Of a stretch of DNA of 64,000 nucleotides, positions 53,501-62,532 are shown piece after piece. Below the pieces are notes generated by a model, which did not search any database, was not told the origin of the DNA, and saw nothing but the letters and a program-made list of their open reading frames with translations. Source of the stretch: Prorocentrum cordatum (taxonomy: Eukaryota > Sar > Dinophyceae > Prorocentrales > Prorocentraceae). A program made the position numbers and the translations under genes. The stretch is from NCBI GenBank assembly GCA_963575745.1, contig CAUYUJ010015687.1:123372-187371 (forward strand), written 5' to 3'. Within the stretch, counting starts at the first letter, position 1; every line of letters begins with the position of its first letter.

Positions 53501-54541
53501 GGCATGATTGTTGAGAAAGTGATTGACTTGAAGGCGGCGGAGAGGACATGGCGCGATTCCCGTATGGCGAGTTTATGTTTTGGACCGTACACTGACCGCA
53601 CTCGTACACTTATGAGCGAGACGATGAGACACTTTGGCAACTGGTCGGAGGCCTCTTCTTACAAACGTCGCTGTCGAGGTACGGAGAGTATTGGACAGAG
53701 ATCATGGCAATATACATTAGCTGAGTTTTTCGGAGATGATTGGTGGATTCATTTCACAGGCTCCCAGCTTGGATTTATGCAATACGCCACGCACCTTTGT
53801 ACTCATAGCATGCTTCAATGTTTCCAGGAGGTGTCGACGTGCGGACCTGTGAGTTCGCCCGCATATTTGGCGCCCTCCGAGCATGGTGAAATCCAGGTGA
53901 GCACGGATGATAGTCCGATGGCTGCTGAGAAACTTGCAAAGCGCATCGCTCTTCATAATATGAAAGCAACCCGTTGGAACCTGGAGGCCCCTGGAATCCC
54001 TCTGGAGGTGGTGGGTGACTCGCTTCTCGTGGTTAGCTGGGCTACGGGACGGTGGCGTGCAGATAATAGATCATATGCGGATAGAATATCAAAAATTATC
54101 AATACGCTTGATGGGCTTTGTTGCAGCTATAATATACGACCTCCAGCGCCGGGTATGGATCTTATTCGTCATGATTTCCGGGAGTGGAACACTCGTGCCG
54201 ACGTTCTAACACACCAGGCCCGAGAGGGCCAGATTTCTAGTTCAGAATGTAGTCCGTATACACATGATTATGAGACAGAATTTTACGTTGCTGCTGCTAT
54301 TCGGGCTGGTTTCGATGGCGGCGTGTCGTCTGAGGGATGTGGGTGCGGTTGCTGGATAGACATAGGCCTCAAACCTCGGTATTGGGATCGACGGGACCCC
54401 GCTCAGCTGATATGGAAGTCAGTTTTTGAGAGGGCTTGGCTTATTTCTCCGACCACAACTGTTACTGATACAGAACTCAGTGCTTTGGAGTGCATCGTGA
54501 CTGCGCTCCCACAGGCAGTTCTATGGTTATCACAGACTTGA
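50552..54541 (+). CDS. LINE-1 ORF2: APE endonuclease, reverse transcriptase, RNase H
   Basis: Copies the element's RNA into DNA at a nicked target. The frame is continuous with ORF1 except for TGA 50,549-50,551 and has no ATG before the endonuclease motifs. Endonuclease: GTWNVGN (50,585-50,605), LQE (50,681-50,689), ADAN (50,999-51,010), LDYVMV (from 51,281) and ADH (His at 51,383-51,385), all present. RT: PDRVPCEMLKLLPW, YGFRQGHSTSHITSS, motif A DMDIYQAFDN (Asp at 52,487-52,489), motif B-like TGGPEGPLGFNL, and motif C WADNVYLVS (Asp 52,814-52,816, then Asn instead of the usual second Asp). C-terminal RNase H-like pieces in permuted order: GDSLLVVSW, TRADVLTHQA, FDGGVSSEGCGC, TDTELSALE. About 1,329 codons, a usual size for LINE ORF2. 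Ends TAG... in fact TGA at 54,539-54,541. Confidence 0.85.
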   Translation, partial: QKRYWSKGLRIGTWNVGNSGVSNSRGTEVLTSLRKIGASSIFGLQECEFFDSAELDRLGWHFKPSRDRRAGLLYAHGWAQLLRECVTDCDRFVLGVFGTEASQVIICSAYFPHHDRDQCDLESAEMLGELEGQIRLLKQKYRQASFCLLADANVELPPLVQLEVAGQGYAATGTGTKSWRRTGSEGKAERERKDRRQILTDNLLTFMQTWGLLAANTFDRRRPTWEPWGQERNRSRTRSMRRVLDYVMVPMGWEVQECKIDFKYRSGGTHNRSRLADHALVMCTVRQPSPGRTDWTVERVHREPSLVGWRAQTYADEMIGRERVDLEFCGAVFAGCGSPPAASTRPQDVTETAPVILKAFTQEDVDYSTASAARPPAPTRPPELTRLEERIRSLQNGPEKKRLRAAANVWRRQYRRHLLEWAVPPTRRKIRHRIKHVVVDGWETEDRYILKEKLEEHVEGKVTSQRRREENSNLMEEIRRKAEEEIKGGQIIRSITMSICCAARARLRTRRATGPDRVPCEMLKLLPWCTVRHIQQIFDSLLRLAVQYPVRWRDILIAYMPKLKGITNLADARLLCLQNSITRWFSACVVILVEQHVEESKLFHPLGLYGFRQGHSTSHITSSLTNMCMHGDKWGKRECLYVADMDIYQAFDNCTIQNVHKGLEHARVPAYLQHAFLDPLSHSTGCLYYDGLEIDNIQWDTCIRTGGPEGPLGFNLIIAAMWGDVIHNWDVQGMGYAVDFGTEHRSVVNHFIWADNVYLVSRSREELTRMVRDLTLPLYNFSMRWKPTSLKYMVCGAPAVLDEDGNIPRSMDLKIPIFSDACDGRNAVQQIDELCYRRVVSMDVLGTQLHSEYNCSVHRDVSFRLDCARRAFYSQAGYFRSHCIPLKDKLRRYQDRVQSLALYGMETTTADSYTLSFLHSFEGKCLKMMISSRKGPTETEQAYQQRRYHVARERFLKAGYSSLVQRYLILHWNFAKDIASFANGMIVEKVIDLKAAERTWRDSRMASLCFGPYTDRTRTLMSETMRHFGNWSEASSYKRRCRGTESIGQRSWQYTLAEFFGDDWWIHFTGSQLGFMQYATHLCTHSMLQCFQEVSTCGPVSSPAYLAPSEHGEIQVSTDDSPMAAEKLAKRIALHNMKATRWNLEAPGIPLEVVGDSLLVVSWATGRWRADNRSYADRISKIINTLDGLCCSYNIRPPAPGMDLIRHDFREWNTRADVLTHQAREGQISSSECSPYTHDYETEFYVAAAIRAGFDGGVSSEGCGCGCWIDIGLKPRYWDRRDPAQLIWKSVFERAWLISPTTTVTDTELSALECIVTALPQAVLWLSQT

Positions 54542-54825
54542 TAGTTGCAGTTTTTCTTATTTCATTGTTCTTCCTCATACTATGATTTACTCAGCTTCGC
54601 TGGGACTTCTCTTTTCTCTTGCATGTTTAGTTGACTGCACTTTGATTCATTTCTGTGTGCGTTTGCTCGTTCGCTCATATTTGTGATTGATGATTCATCG
54701 CAGCTTCGCTGCTCTGGGTTGTCTTGACTTTAGGTTCGAATAAGAGCTTTCGCTTCCTGATGACACCTGACCTCATGCTTGCTCGTGGCCCTAGGGCCAG
54801 TAGGAGCCTCGCAAAGCCGCAAAAA
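54542..54825 (+). other. LINE-1 3' UTR with two CAGCTTCGCTG hairpins
   Basis: CAGC-TTC-GCTG at 54,592-54,602 and 54,701-54,711; then a GTGGCCCTAGGGCCAGTAGG dyad and GCAAAGCCGCAAAAA at the end. The end is shared with LINE-2. Confidence 0.8.
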
Positions 54826-55281
54826 CAAAGGTTGACGGTTTACCGCCGGCGCCCAGTGGGCTTGACAGGAGGGTTTTCCGGTGTGTGCTCTCTTTGCTCT
54901 CCGGGTTTTGGACGCTACCAACTACCTCGTAGAGCTCTTCGGCAACGATGAGCTAGAAGAATTCCGGCGCTGGGTGGAGCTAGTTGCTCGCCTCGGCCAG
55001 AAAGGACAGAGTTATAACTTTTGGGTGATTTTGCAACTTTTGAAAGATATTTGACAATTCATTTTGAGAAAACAGATTTTTACTCCCAGCATTAGTATCT
55101 TAGCTTCATCCTGTGAGCCGATCAGCTCTGTAGGCGCACTTTCACTATCGAATCACTTGGAGGAACCATCTTTAAGTCGACACGAAAAAACAACAATTTT
55201 TCGCTTTTTCGAGAAATGCTTCCAGAAGCTCTCTCTTTGGACTCTAAGCACTCTTACGCGTGAAAGGAGCTCTACGAGAAT

Positions 55282-55315
55282 CCCGGTGGTGACCAGGTTG
55301 ACGGCTCACCGCCGG
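55282..55315 (+). repeat. Hairpin repeat, variant
   Basis: CCCGGTGGTGACCAGGTTGA then CGGCTCACCGCCGG; the ACCAGG variant matches the right flank of LINE-2. Confidence 0.8.
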
Positions 55316-56071
55316 CGCCAGTATGCTGAGGAAGCTCTACGAGTCGTAACAAAGGTTCACGATACCGCGTCGAGCTCTTCGTCATCGATGAGCTAGAGGA
55401 ATCACTCGTAGAGCTTCCCTAAGCTAGTTGCTGGAAGCTTAAGAGTAATTTCGGCGCGCTGGAGAGCTAGTTGTCTCGAAAAAACTTTTCACAACTTTTC
55501 GTCGGTTCAAAATTTTGTTCTCGAAATTCAACAATTTTTTTTGCTCTAGCATTATTTCCCGTGATATTTGATCTTATTCCCGCTCGCCATCTTGATCTCA
55601 GCTCGATCGGGAATCTTCTACTGCCAAAAGCACACTGGCGGGATCGGTCGCATCTTCATACGCGTTGTCGGTATTATGTACTTAACTCGAGCTCTAGGAC
55701 AGCTACAGAGCTGATAAGCACAGCTAATCGATGTAGAATGATTAGGCACGTTCGTCTGTTGAACCGAGCTAGGTCCGCAAACCTATTCGTATTATTCGAG
55801 TCATCTTGATTCGCACTGTTTGTATTCTGACCTTGACTCGAGATATAGGACAGCTACAGAGCTGGTAAGTACGCCTCCTCGACTCAGAATGATCAGGCGC
55901 GTAGAGGCTGCAGGGCAGGTAATCACAGGAATCGATTCGGAGACATCAGACGCGTCCGTCTGTCGCATTCAGAGGTCTGAACTCGGTCTGATACTCGAGT
56001 TGGGCTGAAAACTATTCGTTCTCTGCAATTTTTTTTCGACATTGTATGTTGTCAGGAAGCTCTACGAGCCC

Positions 56072-56106
56072 CCCGGCGGTAACAAAGGTTCACGGTTTAC
56101 CGCCGG
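56072..56106 (+). repeat. Hairpin repeat, intact copy
   Basis: CCGGCGGTAACAAAGGTTCA then CGGTTTACCGCCGG; the ACAAAGG variant matches the right flank of LINE-1. Confidence 0.9.
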
Positions 56107-56425
56107 CGCCCGGCGCGGGGTGGAGCTAGTTGGTCAACCCAGCGAGAAAGGACAAAGTGTTAACTGTTGGTCGGTTTCGCTAAGATTTGAAAGATATTTG
56201 ACAATTCATTTTAAGAAAGCAGATTTTTACTCCGAGCATTGAAACATAAACTTTGTTAGTTGAGCAGCTCAGCTCTGTAGAGCAGTTTTACTATCAAAAA
56301 AATTGGGAGCAACCGACATTAAGTTCACACCGAAAAATGTAAATTCGATGTATCCTTAGAAATCTCCGATAAGCTGTCTGTTTGAATCCAGGCACTCTTA
56401 CGCGTGCAAGGAGCTCTACGAGGTT

Positions 56426-56465
56426 CTCGGCGGTGACCAGGTTGACGGTTCACCGCCGCCGGCGC
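56426..56465 (+). repeat. Hairpin repeat, variant
   Basis: CTCGGCGGTGACCAGGTTGA then CGGTTCACCGCCGCCGG, an unoccupied target variant. Confidence 0.8.
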
Positions 56466-56768
56466 CAGTGGCGAACCCGACCTTAAGAGACAGTGTGACG
56501 ACTTGGGCTTGATTTTTCGATCTTTGTGCAAATTTTGAAAATTCGTTTTGAGAATTGGTATTTTACCCACCTGTAGTGGCTTATGCCGCGCCTTCCAGTA
56601 AAATTTTCAGGTCTGTAGGTGCAGTATTACTATCAAAACACTTGGGGGAACCGACGTTGAATAGAAACAGAAAATCGTGATTTTCCGAGTTCTTTGATCC
56701 TCGCTCCAGAAGCTTTCTTCATGTATTCCGACGATCGCCGTGCAAGGAAAGAGCTCTACGAGGTTCCC

Positions 56769-56790
56769 GGCTCAAGGCTCAAGGCTCAAG
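56769..56790 (+). repeat. GGCTCAAG tandem copies at the LINE-2 5' end
   Basis: GGCTCAAG at 56,769-56,776, followed by GCTCAAG at 56,777-56,783 and 56,784-56,790, comparable to the three copies at the LINE-1 5' end. Confidence 0.75.
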
Positions 56791-56871
56791 GCGCTCGACA
56801 TTTGATCCCCTCTGCCTGGGTAACCTCCAGTGGGATCGAGTGCGCGTCAGGGAGTCACACGCCTGCCGCCT

Positions 56872-57027
56872 AGAGTAATCTTGCACTGTCATTCATTTGA
56901 CACGTTTGATCGCCTTGAGTGGTCGTCAATTGATTTGTTTCACACGTTTGTCGCCTAGAGTGATATTGCACTGCCATTCATTTGACACGTTTGATCGCCT
57001 TGAGTGTTCTTCAATTGATTTGTTTTG
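56872..57027 (+). repeat. 85-bp tandem duplication in the LINE-2 leader
   Basis: Two copies of a unit starting TAGAGT.AT.TTGCACTG at 56,872 and 56,957, containing CATTTGACACGTTTGATCGC. Confidence 0.85.
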
Positions 57028-57064
57028 TTGGGTGCTTCCGAGGCAGTCTTTGCAATCTTTCGCT

Positions 57065-58117
57065 ATGCCACACGTACGGAGTGCGAGTGCTCGCATTATG
57101 CGTCGGGCGCTGGCTGTTAAAAATGGATACTGTGTGTATTTACCTATTCGTTTGCCTCTGGATGGTTTGGTGCCACCTACGTGTCTCCCACCACCAGGGC
57201 TGGAGCGGGCGATTGCCGATTTGGTTCTAGATTATCTCTTGTTGCGCGATCCACCTGTTGTTAAACGCAGTTTGGAGGAGGAGGAGAAGGAGGCTGACAT
57301 TATGACTGTTTCGGAGAATCTTTCTTGCCGTATGCAGGCGTCTGAATCGCTGGTTGCTGTAGATATTGGTGTGCAGGCTTCTGAATCGCTGGTTGATGTT
57401 GGAGTGCAGACGGTTGATATTGGAGTGCAGGCTTCGGTAGATATTGGAGTGCAGGCTTCTTCTAGTACGGATGTTGCGGACTTTCATTGTGAAGTCGGCT
57501 GTCAGACAGAGAGTGTCGTTGGGATGGAGGGAGGAGCTTCAGGAGTTCTTTTTGGGAAAGTGACTGTGGCGGCGGAGGAGGAGCTGGAGGCACCCTCGTG
57601 TGCGGAGTCTTCTCCGAACGTGCAGTCTGTTTCTGATAGCCGCGCCTTGTCAGGAGCGTCCCAGGGGTGTCTGAATCGCCCCGTCACGCTCAATGAAGCA
57701 TCGAAGGAGTCGCGCCAGAGGACTCGAGGGAGAGATCGTGACCAGGTCATTGGGACATCGACGTGCTCTCAGGCCACCATTGCCGATGTCAAAGCGTGGA
57801 TTGGCGATGTTGCCAGCATCAACGAGTTGAATGCGATCCAGTATTTAAAGAACGGAATGGATTTGTTTGATAAGCTGGTGACAGAACGTGGGTTCTCTAC
57901 AAAGAGGGCCCAAACAGATTATGCTCGGAAACTGTATGAGATGCTCCAGAATGTGCAAGCGACACTGGAGGATCTTTTGGGATTCTTCGAGGTGCACAGG
58001 TTCTTGACAGGACAAATGAACCGCGCCGAGACTGCCAAGTTTCTGGAGGTTTCCAAGTGCAGCGATTACCGAATAATATTCTTCGGACGCCCGAGGAGTT
58101 TCGACAAGTTGGGATGA
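57065..58117 (+). CDS. LINE-2 protein with VDIGVQAS repeats (350 aa)
   Basis: From ATG 57,065 (MPHVRSASARIMRRALAVKN) to TGA at 58,115-58,117; the frame is open further upstream to about 56,897. An Arg-rich N-terminal start is followed by an acidic segment (KRSLEEEEKEADIM), four or five imperfect copies of VDIGVQASESLV (about residues 100-140), a Ser-rich middle, a basic stretch (KESRQRTRGRDRDQ), and a helical C-terminal domain (YLKNGMDLFDKLVTERGFST). No zinc knuckle or RT motif was seen. By position it corresponds to an ORF1-type protein of the retroelement; RNA binding is an inference from the basic stretch. Confidence 0.65.
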   Translation: MPHVRSASARIMRRALAVKNGYCVYLPIRLPLDGLVPPTCLPPPGLERAIADLVLDYLLLRDPPVVKRSLEEEEKEADIMTVSENLSCRMQASESLVAVDIGVQASESLVDVGVQTVDIGVQASVDIGVQASSSTDVADFHCEVGCQTESVVGMEGGASGVLFGKVTVAAEEELEAPSCAESSPNVQSVSDSRALSGASQGCLNRPVTLNEASKESRQRTRGRDRDQVIGTSTCSQATIADVKAWIGDVASINELNAIQYLKNGMDLFDKLVTERGFSTKRAQTDYARKLYEMLQNVQATLEDLLGFFEVHRFLTGQMNRAETAKFLEVSKCSDYRIIFFGRPRSFDKLG

Positions 58118-58251
58118 AGCTATTCGTGCGCAAGTGGAGTGTTGACTGTGATTGCATAGTCTCGTTTGTTTGTGCTCTAAGAATTCAGTGTGTGCATGTT
58201 CAGTTCTTGGCCAGGTCTCCTGGCTCTCACGTCGTATCATTATCCTTGCCT

Positions 58252-58500
58252 TATCAAAGCCAGCTTTGATGGGGGTGTTTGTAGCCGCGGAAGTGCCTGT
58301 GGTGTGTGTGGATACAGATTGGTCTGCGAAACAAATATATCTTCTCGCGGACCGACATCATTTTCAAGGATGTGTATCTTGAGGCTTGGTGTCTGCCACC
58401 AAGCGCCACTGTTACAGATACGGAACTATCAGCGGCGGAGCGCGTATGCGATGTGCTCCCACAGGTAGTGCAGACCTTCTTTGATCATTCGCAGGGATAA
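58252..58500 (+). pseudogene. RNase H-like C-terminal fragment, frameshifted
   Basis: KASFDGGVCSRGSACGVCGY in one frame, then WIQIGLRNKYIFSRTDIIFK and SATVTDTELSAAERVCDVLP in another, ending TAA 58,498-58,500. It aligns with FDGGVSSEGCGCGC...TVTDTELSALECIVTALP at the C-terminus of LINE-1 ORF2. One frameshift near 58,300 separates the halves. Confidence 0.75.
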
Positions 58501-58756
58501 GCCACACATTGTTTCTTCTTTATCTGTGTTCTTGTTTATTCCAACAGCTTCGCTGTTCACTGACTCATTCGTTTTTATCTTTGTGTGCTTTGCGTTTGAT
58601 TGTGTCATTGCGGCATGCGTTTCTCTTCATTCCTTCAGCTTCGCTGTGTGGTATAAGAGCTGACTGCTTGCGTGATAAATAAGAGGCTCTGTTTCGCCTG
58701 ATACTTTGTTGGACCTGGCCTTAGTGGCCAAGACGGTCCCAGCAAAGACGCAAAAA
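58501..58756 (+). other. LINE-2 3' UTR with two CAGCTTCGCTG hairpins
   Basis: Hairpins at 58,545-58,555 (AACAGC-TTC-GCTGTT, six pairs) and 58,636-58,646; a CTGGCCTTAGTGGCCAAG dyad and the GCAAAGACGCAAAAA end parallel LINE-1. Confidence 0.8.
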
Positions 58757-59098
58757 TCAGGTTGACGGTTTACCGCCGGCTTCCAGTAATTCCAGCGCGT
58801 CCCAGAGCTAGTTGGCTCGAAAAATCTCGACTGAACTTTTGACAACTTTTGCTCAGTTGAAAATTTTGTTCTCGAAATTTGACAATTCGTTTGTGCTCTA
58901 GTATTTTTTCCCGTGATATCCGATCTTATTTCCGCTCGCAATCTTGATCTCAGCTCGATCGGGTGAATATTACTATCGAAAAGCGTCATGGCGGGATCGG
59001 CTGTTTTGAGTCATCTTGATACGTGCTGACGGTTTTCTGAACATAACTCGAGCTTTAGGACAGCTACAAAGCTCGTAAGCACAGCTAATCGATGTAGA

Positions 59099-59520
59099 AC
59101 TTGTAAGCGTCCAAAACCCGGATAGCGAAGCCAGGCGCGGAGCGCGAAGCGCTCCAAAACGCCGCACGGGGACCTCTGCCGCGCCGCTTGAAACGATGCG
59201 CGGGACGCTGGAAACCTCGCAGGAGACGCTTGCAGGGGCGCCGTTTACGATGCGTGGGGCCCTGCAAAGCGCACAAGGAAGATCTGCCTAGGAACCTGGA
59301 AGAACTGCCGAAGCTCTTCCGAAGCTCTGCCGAAGCGCTTTGCGCACCCTGGAGCCACGCGTATTGGGAAACGCTAGGAAGCCACGCTCCCGGACCCGCT
59401 GCAAGCTCCGGCAACCTGCTGCGAGAATCGTGGACCGGCGGAGGTGGGCGTGTCTCCCTCACCACCCACCTCCGGCTTCTTATCTGAAACCCTCAGCTCT
59501 CCAAGGAGCTATCCGGGAAT
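59099..59520. repeat. GC-rich insert in the satellite
   Basis: About 420 bp of GC-rich sequence ending CTCCGGCTTCTTATCTGAAA, a distant relative of the GC-rich units at 40.5-45 kb. Its left part (GCGCGAAGCGCTCCAAAACG) matches 46,217-46,420 in reverse. Confidence 0.75.
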
Positions 59521-60156
59521 GATTATGCGCGTTCGCCTGTTGAATCCAGAGGTCTGAACTCGGTCTGTTAGCCGAGCTAGGTCCGCAAACCTGTTCGTAT
59601 TATTCGAGTCATCTTGACAGGAACTCTCGGTTTTCTACACTTAACTCGAGCTGTAGGACAGCTACAGAGCTGATATTCACAGAAACCGATTCAGAATCCT
59701 CAGTTGCGTTTTTCTGTCGAATCCAGAGCTCTGAACTCGGTCTGCTGCCCGATCTAGAATTTGTATTGGTCGAGTCATCTTGAGAAGTGCTCTCGGTTTT
59801 CTTCACTCAACTCGCGCTGAGGGGGCTGCAGTGCTGGTGGTCACAGGAATCGAATTGAAGAGATCAGGCGCGTCCGCTGTTGAATCCAGAGCTCGGAACT
59901 CGGTCTGCTGCCCAAATTAGATCTGCAAAACTTCTATATTGTTCGAGTCATTCTCAGAAGTGCTGTCGGTTTTCTGCACCCAACTCGGGTCTGTAGGGGG
60001 GCTGCAGGGCTGGTAATGACAGAAGTCGATTCGCAGACATCAGACGCGTCCGCCTGTCGCATTCAGAGGTCAACAAATATTCACTATAAGTCGGAGGAAT
60101 GTTGGATGCTGTCGGTTTTCTCAACTTAAGTCGAGATAGGAAGCTCTACGAGTTCC

Positions 60157-60190
60157 CCGGCGGTATCCAAGGTTGACGGTTTACCGCCGG
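60157..60190 (+). repeat. Hairpin repeat, intact copy
   Basis: CCGGCGGTATCCAAGGTTGA then CGGTTTACCGCCGG. Confidence 0.9.
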
Positions 60191-61328
60191 CGCCCAGTAA
60201 TTCGAAAACGCTGGCAGGCTAGTTGGCTCGAAAAACCTCGACTGAACTTTTCACAACTTTGGCTCGGTTGAAAATTATGTTCTCGAAATTCAACAATTCG
60301 TTTGAGCTCTAGTATTTTTTCCCGTGATATTCGATCTTATTCCCGCTCGCCATCTTGATCTCAGCTCGATCAGGTGGGTATTACTATCGAAAAGCGCCAT
60401 GGCGGGATCGGCCGTTTCGAGTCATCTTGATACGCGCTGTCGGTTTTATTTACATAACTCGAGCTTCAGGACAGCTACAGAGCTGGTGAGCACAGCTAAT
60501 CGATGCAGAATGATCAGGCGCGTTCGCCTGTTGAAACCAGAGGTCTGAACTCGGTCTGCTGGCCGAGCTAGGTCCGCAAACCTATTCTTATTATTCGAGT
60601 CATCTTGACAGACGCTCTTGGTTTTCTGTACTTAACTCGAGCTGCAGGACAGCTACGTAGCTGATACGTACAGAATCCGATTCCGAATCATCAGTGGCCG
60701 TTGTCTGTTGAATCCAGAGCTCTGAACTCGGTCTGCTGCCCCATCTAGAATCGCGAAACTATTCGTATTGTTTGAGTCGCTTGCGAGATGCTGTCGGTTC
60801 TCTGCACTTAACTCGGGCTGTAGGGGGGCTGCATGGCTGGTAATCACTGGAATCGATTCGGAGACATCAGGCGCGTTCGCCTGCGGAATCTAGAGCTCCG
60901 AACTCGGTCTGTTGCCCGAACTAGGTCCGCGAAACTATTCGTATTGTTCGAGTCATCCTGAGAGGTGCTGTCGGTTTCCTGCACTTAACTCGGCAGCAGG
61001 GGGGCTGCAGGGCTGGTAATCACAGGGATCGATTCAGAGACATCAGACGCGTCCGACTGTCGCATGCAGAGATCTGAACTCGGTCTGATACTCGAACTAG
61101 GTTTGCCAAACTATTCGTATTGTTCGAGTCATCTTGAGAGGTGCTGTCGATTTACGCACGTATCTCGGGCTATAGGAGAGCTACAGAGCTCGTACAGAAG
61201 ACAATCTAGAAGCATCGGGGGCGTTCGGCTGTTGCATCCGAGAGGTCTCAAATTGCCTGGGCTGAAAAACTATTTTTTCTGTGTAATTTCTTTCGACATT
61301 ATATGTTGTCAGGAAGCTCTACGAGTCC

Positions 61329-61362
61329 CCCGGCGGTAAGAAAGGTTGACGGTTTACCGCCG
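61329..61362 (+). repeat. Hairpin repeat, intact copy
   Basis: CCGGCGGTAAGAAAGGTTGA then CGGTTTACCGCCGG, identical to the copies at 46,187 and 62,498. Confidence 0.9.
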
Positions 61363-62497
61363 GCGCCCAGTAATTCGAAAACGCTGGCAGGCTAGTTGGC
61401 TCGAAAAATCTCGACTGAACTTTTCACAACTTTGGCTCGGTTGAAAATTATGTTCTCGAAATCTGACCATTCGCTAGAGCTCTAGTATTTTTTCCCGTGA
61501 TCTATGATCTGATTTCCGCTCGCCATCTTGATATCAGCTCGATCGGGTGGGTATTACTATCGAAAAGCGTCATGGCGGGATCGGTCGTTTCGAGTCATCT
61601 TGATACGCGCTGACGGTTTTCTCGAGATAATTCGAGCTTCAGGGCAGCTACAGAGCTGGTCAGCACAGCTCATGGATTCAGAATGATCAGGCGCGTTCGC
61701 CTGTTGAACCCAGAAGTCTGAACTCGGTTTGCTAGCCGAGCTAGGTCCGCAAATCTATTCGTATTATTCGAGTCATCTTGACAGACGCTCTCGGTTTTCT
61801 GTACTTAACTCGAGCTACAGCACAGCTACAGAGCTGATGCGTACAGAATCCGATTCAGAATCATCAGTGGCCGTTGTCTATTGAATCGAGGGCTCTGAAC
61901 TCGGTATGCTGCCCAATCTAGAATCGCAAAACTATTCGTATTGTTCGAGTCATCTTGAGGGATGCTGTCGGTTCTCTGCACTTAACTCGGGCTGTAGGGG
62001 GGCTGCATGGCTGCGAATCACTGGAATCGATTCGGAACATCAGGCGCGTCCGCCTTCCGAATCCAGAGCTCCGAACTCTGTCCGCTGCACGAACTAGGTC
62101 CGCAAAACTATTCGTATTGCTCAAATCATGTTGAGAGGTGCTGTCGGTTTCCTGCACTTAACTCGGGCTGTAGGGGGGCTGCAGGGCTGGTAGTCACAGG
62201 AATCGATTCAGAGAGATCAGACGCCTCCGCCTGTGGCATGCAGAGGTCTGATCTCGGTGTGATACTCGAGCTAGGTTTGCGAAACTATTCGTATTGTTCG
62301 AGTCATCTTGAGAGGTGCAGTCGATTTACGCACGAAACTCGGGCTGTAGGGGAGCTACAGAGCTCGTACAGAAGACAATCCAGAATAATAGGAGGCGTTC
62401 GGCTGTTGCATCCGAGAGGTCTGAAATTGCTTGGGCTGAAAAAACTATTTTTTCAGTGTATTTACATTATATATTGTCAGGAAGCTCTACGAGTCCC

Positions 62498-62532
62498 CCG
62501 GCGGTAAGAAAGGTTGACGGTTTACCGCCGGC
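62498..62532 (+). repeat. Hairpin repeat, intact copy
   Basis: CCGGCGGTAAGAAAGGTTGA then CGGTTTACCGCCGG. Confidence 0.9.

Larger units (their letters stand above)
49018..54825 (+). mobile_element. LINE-1: site-specific non-LTR retrotransposon (5.8 kb)
   Basis: A full-length-looking LINE with a short 5' leader, ORF1 (49,148-50,551), ORF2 (50,552-54,541), a 3' UTR and an A-short tail GCAAAGCCGCAAAAA. It interrupts the satellite hairpin: the left flank reads GAAGCTCTAC...CGGC and the right flank AAAGGTTGACGGTTTACCGC. It is visibly less GC-rich than the gene regions. The 5' end begins with three GGCTCAAG repeats. Confidence 0.85.
54826..56768. repeat. Satellite between the two LINEs
   Basis: Right half of the split hairpin (54,826-54,856), GC-rich fragment, GAATTCCGGCGC module, AT-rich leaders, two or three 178-bp monomers (55,680-56,000), and hairpin variants at 55,282-55,315, 56,072-56,106 and 56,426-56,465. 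No gene seen. Confidence 0.85.
56769..58756 (+). mobile_element. LINE-2: shorter retroelement sharing target and 3' tail with LINE-1
   Basis: A 2.0-kb element in the same hairpin position and orientation as LINE-1: left flank CTCTACGAGGTTCCCGGC, right flank TCAGGTTGACGGTTTACCGC. It has a 350-codon protein unlike LINE-1 ORF1, no endonuclease or RT, a frameshifted RNase H-like tail, and a 3' UTR with two CAGCTTCGCTG hairpins ending GCAAAGACGCAAAAA. It looks like a non-autonomous partner that uses the LINE-1 machinery, or an internally deleted sister element. Confidence 0.75.

Noticed and set aside
62007-62507. A 166-codon frame in the right-hand satellite
   Set aside because: It spans several 178-bp monomers and the hairpin and shows the same peptide motifs as neighbouring copies.
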